Assembly (NCBI GenBank): GCA_044356825.1
Contig: JBIKVM010000135.1
Location: 1-8,103, forward strand
From: JAUREX01 sp044356825
GTDB lineage: Bacteria; Pseudomonadota; Alphaproteobacteria; Rhodobacterales; Rhodobacteraceae
DNA: 8,103 bases
Direction: 5' to 3'
Part shown: piece after piece, positions 6,675-8,103 of the stretch
Layout of the letters: every line of letters begins with the position of its first letter
Numbering within the stretch: the stretch's first letter is position 1
Made by a program: the position numbers and the translations under genes
The notes under the pieces: generated by a model
What the model was told of the DNA's origin: nothing
Database searches by the model: none
Seen by the model: only the letters and a program-made list of their open reading frames with translations

Positions 6675-7658
6675 ATGGCTTGGATTGACGGATCGCACAT
6701 GGCAAAGCGGGGCGTGGCGGGGGGCAAGGCGGGCGCCTTCCACCGGCTGACCGAGGCCGCGCAGGGCACCTATCATTACGTCTACGGCCCCTATTCGGCG
6801 CCGGTGCTGCGCATCAACCCGGGCGACGTCGTCGAGTTCGAGACGCTCGACGCCTTCGGCGGCGCGGTGCAGACCGAGGATGACCTGCCCTCGAAGGTCC
6901 TCAACATGCCCTTCGTGAACCCCCAGAACGGCCCCGTCGCCATCGAGGGGGCGGCCAAGGGCGACGTGCTCGCCGTCCATGTCCAGAGCCTTCTGCCCCG
7001 CGGCCCGCAGCCGGCGGGGACGACGGCCCTCATCCCCGATTTCGGGGGGCTGACCTCGACCTCGGCGCTCATGCTCAACGCCGCCCTCCCCGAGCGCGTC
7101 AAGAAGATGGTGGTGACACCCGAGGGCGTCGTCTTTTCCGACCGCGTGACGCTGCCCTATGAGCCCTTCGTGGGCACGATGGGCGTCAGCCCCGAGATCG
7201 AGGCGGTCAGCTCGCTCCAGCCCGACTATTGGGGCGGCAACATGGACCTGCCCGATGTCGCGCCGGGTGCCGTGATCTATTTCCCCGTCCAGCGCGAGGG
7301 CGCGCATTTCTTCATCGGCGACTGCCACGGCCGGCAGGGCGATGGTGAGCTCTGCGGTGTCGCGGTCGAGATGGCGGCGACGGTGCGGGTGCAGATCGAC
7401 CTCATCAAGGGCTGGTCGATCCCGGGCGTGCGGCTCGAGACCGAAGAGATGATCATGGCGGTCGGCAGCGCCCGCCCGATGGAGGACGCCGCGCGGATGG
7501 CCTATCGCGACCTCGTGCGCTGGCTCGTCACCGATTACGGCTATGAGGAATCCGAGGCCTATTTCCTCTGCACCCAGGCCGGGCGCGTGCGGCTCGGCAA
7601 CATGGTCGATCCAAAATACACGCTCGGTGCCTCGATGGCCAAGCGCTTCCTTGGCTGA
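6675..7658 (+). CDS. Acetamidase/formamidase family amidase
   Basis: This predicted cytoplasmic amide hydrolase (327 residues) belongs to the FmdA/AmdA family, which hydrolyses formamide or acetamide to the acid and ammonia. The ATG at 6675 has a strong ribosome site, AAGGAGA (6662-6668), six bases upstream. Family elements in order are YSAPVLRINPGDVVEFET (40-57), NPQNGP (82-87), PFVGTMGVSPE (164-174), GGNMD (187-191) and the hallmark GDCHGRQGDGELCG (215-228), usually GD(V/G)HAAQGDGE. The length fits the shorter bacterial branch of roughly 300 residues, not the ~400-residue Methylophilus/Mycobacterium enzymes. It has no signal peptide. It lies 75 bases after the ureohydrolase, suggesting linked use of a nitrogen compound. 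Family assignment is firm; formamide as substrate is inference. Confidence 0.88.
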   Translation: MAWIDGSHMAKRGVAGGKAGAFHRLTEAAQGTYHYVYGPYSAPVLRINPGDVVEFETLDAFGGAVQTEDDLPSKVLNMPFVNPQNGPVAIEGAAKGDVLAVHVQSLLPRGPQPAGTTALIPDFGGLTSTSALMLNAALPERVKKMVVTPEGVVFSDRVTLPYEPFVGTMGVSPEIEAVSSLQPDYWGGNMDLPDVAPGAVIYFPVQREGAHFFIGDCHGRQGDGELCGVAVEMAATVRVQIDLIKGWSIPGVRLETEEMIMAVGSARPMEDAARMAYRDLVRWLVTDYGYEESEAYFLCTQAGRVRLGNMVDPKYTLGASMAKRFLG

Positions 7659-7680
7659 GGGGGGCAGCAAGGGTGCGTGC

Positions 7681-7708
7681 TTGCCCTCGGACCGGGGCGG
7701 ATTACCAT
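7681..7708 (+). promoter_or_regulatory. Weak sigma70-like promoter candidate before the dehydrogenase gene
   Basis: TTGCCC (7681-7686) and TACCAT (7703-7708) are each a four-of-six match to the -35 and -10 consensus with a 16-base spacer. The pair lies about 30 bases before the ATG at 7738, in the 79-base gap after the amidase gene. In a G+C-rich genome this A/T-containing patch stands out, but the match is weak and could be chance. Confidence 0.25.
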
Positions 7709-7717
7709 AGGCCGGTC
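7690..7717. repeat. 6-bp inverted repeat overlapping the promoter candidate
   Basis: GACCGG (7690-7695) and CCGGTC (7712-7717) are exact reverse complements separated by 16 bases, centred near the putative -10 element. The spacing could suit a dimeric repressor, or it could form a loose hairpin. The arms are short and G+C-rich, so chance is a real alternative. Confidence 0.3.
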
Positions 7718-7737
7718 AGAGGGATGGAGGGTATCGC

Positions 7738-8103
7738 ATGGATCTCGGACTGAAGGGGCTGCGCGCGCTGGTCACCGGCGGCAGCAAGGGCATCGGGCGG
7801 CACTGCGCCGAGATCTTCGCGGCCGAGGGCGCGCATGTCTCGATCTGCGCGCGCGACATGAAGGGCGTGTCGGAGGCGGTCGAGAGTCTCAAGGCCAAGG
7901 GCGTGCAGGCGATGGGGCGCGGCTTCGACGTGGCCGACCGCCACGCGCTGCGGTCCTGGGTTGCCGATTCGGCGGCGGCACTCGGCGGCATCGACATCGT
8001 GGTGGGCAATGTCTCGGCGCTCGCGGTCGCGGATGACGAAGAGGCCTGGAAGGCCGAGTTCGAGACCGACATGATGCATTCGGTCCGCCTCGTGAACGCG
8101 GCG
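7738..8103 (+). CDS. Short-chain dehydrogenase/reductase (3' end missing)
   Basis: This is the first 122 residues of an SDR-family NAD(P)-dependent oxidoreductase; the gene continues past the window. The ATG at 7738 is preceded by GGAGGG (7726-7731) at six bases. The cofactor-binding motif TGGSKGIG (13-20) fits the classical SDR pattern TGxxxGxG. Arg39 after the second strand (SICARD) suggests a preference for NADP(H). FDV (63-65) fits the adenine-contacting Asp. The usual NNAG motif is replaced by GNVSA (90-94), a variant I associate with an SDR subgroup. The catalytic Ser-Tyr-Lys lies beyond the end of the window. A role in oxidising or reducing the imported polyol/ketose or a keto intermediate is plausible but not shown by the sequence. 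Confidence 0.9.
   Translation, partial: MDLGLKGLRALVTGGSKGIGRHCAEIFAAEGAHVSICARDMKGVSEAVESLKAKGVQAMGRGFDVADRHALRSWVADSAAALGGIDIVVGNVSALAVADDEEAWKAEFETDMMHSVRLVNAA

Noticed and set aside
6159..7670. 503-codon open frame on the minus strand opposite the ureohydrolase and amidase genes
   Set aside because: Low-complexity composition, no recognisable domain, and it is antisense to two clear + strand enzymes.
7662..7686. Hairpin GCAAG/CTTGC after the amidase stop as an intrinsic terminator
   Set aside because: Only five continuous pairs can form, with a bulge beyond them, and there is no T-tract downstream.

Overview
The window is gene-dense and very G+C-rich, with third codon positions almost all G or C. 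All genes lie on the + strand and many overlap by a few bases. Codon style and the protein families point to an alphaproteobacterium, most likely of the Rhodobacter/Paracoccus type (Rhodobacterales). That placement is inference; no marker gene is present. The high G+C also produces long spurious open frames on the minus strand, which I do not annotate.

Region 1 (1-5576) is one tightly packed transport-plus-kinase operon. In order it holds the 3' part of a MalF/UgpA-type permease, a MalG/UgpE-type permease, a 62-residue two-helix membrane protein, two different MalK/UgpC-type ATPases, and a single-chain DhaK-DhaL dihydroxyacetone kinase. Junctions are ATGA overlaps (724-727, 1659-1662, 3948-3951), an 8-base overlap (2941-2948) or a 3-base gap (1848-1850), so translational coupling is likely. 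The genes would import a small polyol or ketose (glycerol, dihydroxyacetone, or a C4 compound such as erythrulose or erythritol) and phosphorylate the keto form. The periplasmic binding protein is not in view and is probably upstream of base 1.

Region 2 (5577-8103) holds three more loosely spaced genes, with gaps of about 75-80 bases. They are an arginase/agmatinase-family ureohydrolase, a formamidase/acetamidase-family amidase, and the start of a short-chain dehydrogenase/reductase that runs off the window. The first gap carries a perfect 9-bp inverted repeat (5604-5640). The last carries a weak promoter-like pair overlapped by a 6-bp inverted repeat.

The most interesting points are: (a) the possible functional pairing of a C-N hydrolase that could release urea or formamide with an amidase that could hydrolyse formamide, next to a ketose kinase and transporter; (b) an Asp in place of the first metal-ligand His of the ureohydrolase (GGDDS instead of GGDHS); (c) the uncharacterised 62-residue membrane protein inside the transporter operon; and (d) the structured intercistronic repeat. 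None proves a new system. Together they suggest a catabolic locus whose substrate is not obvious.
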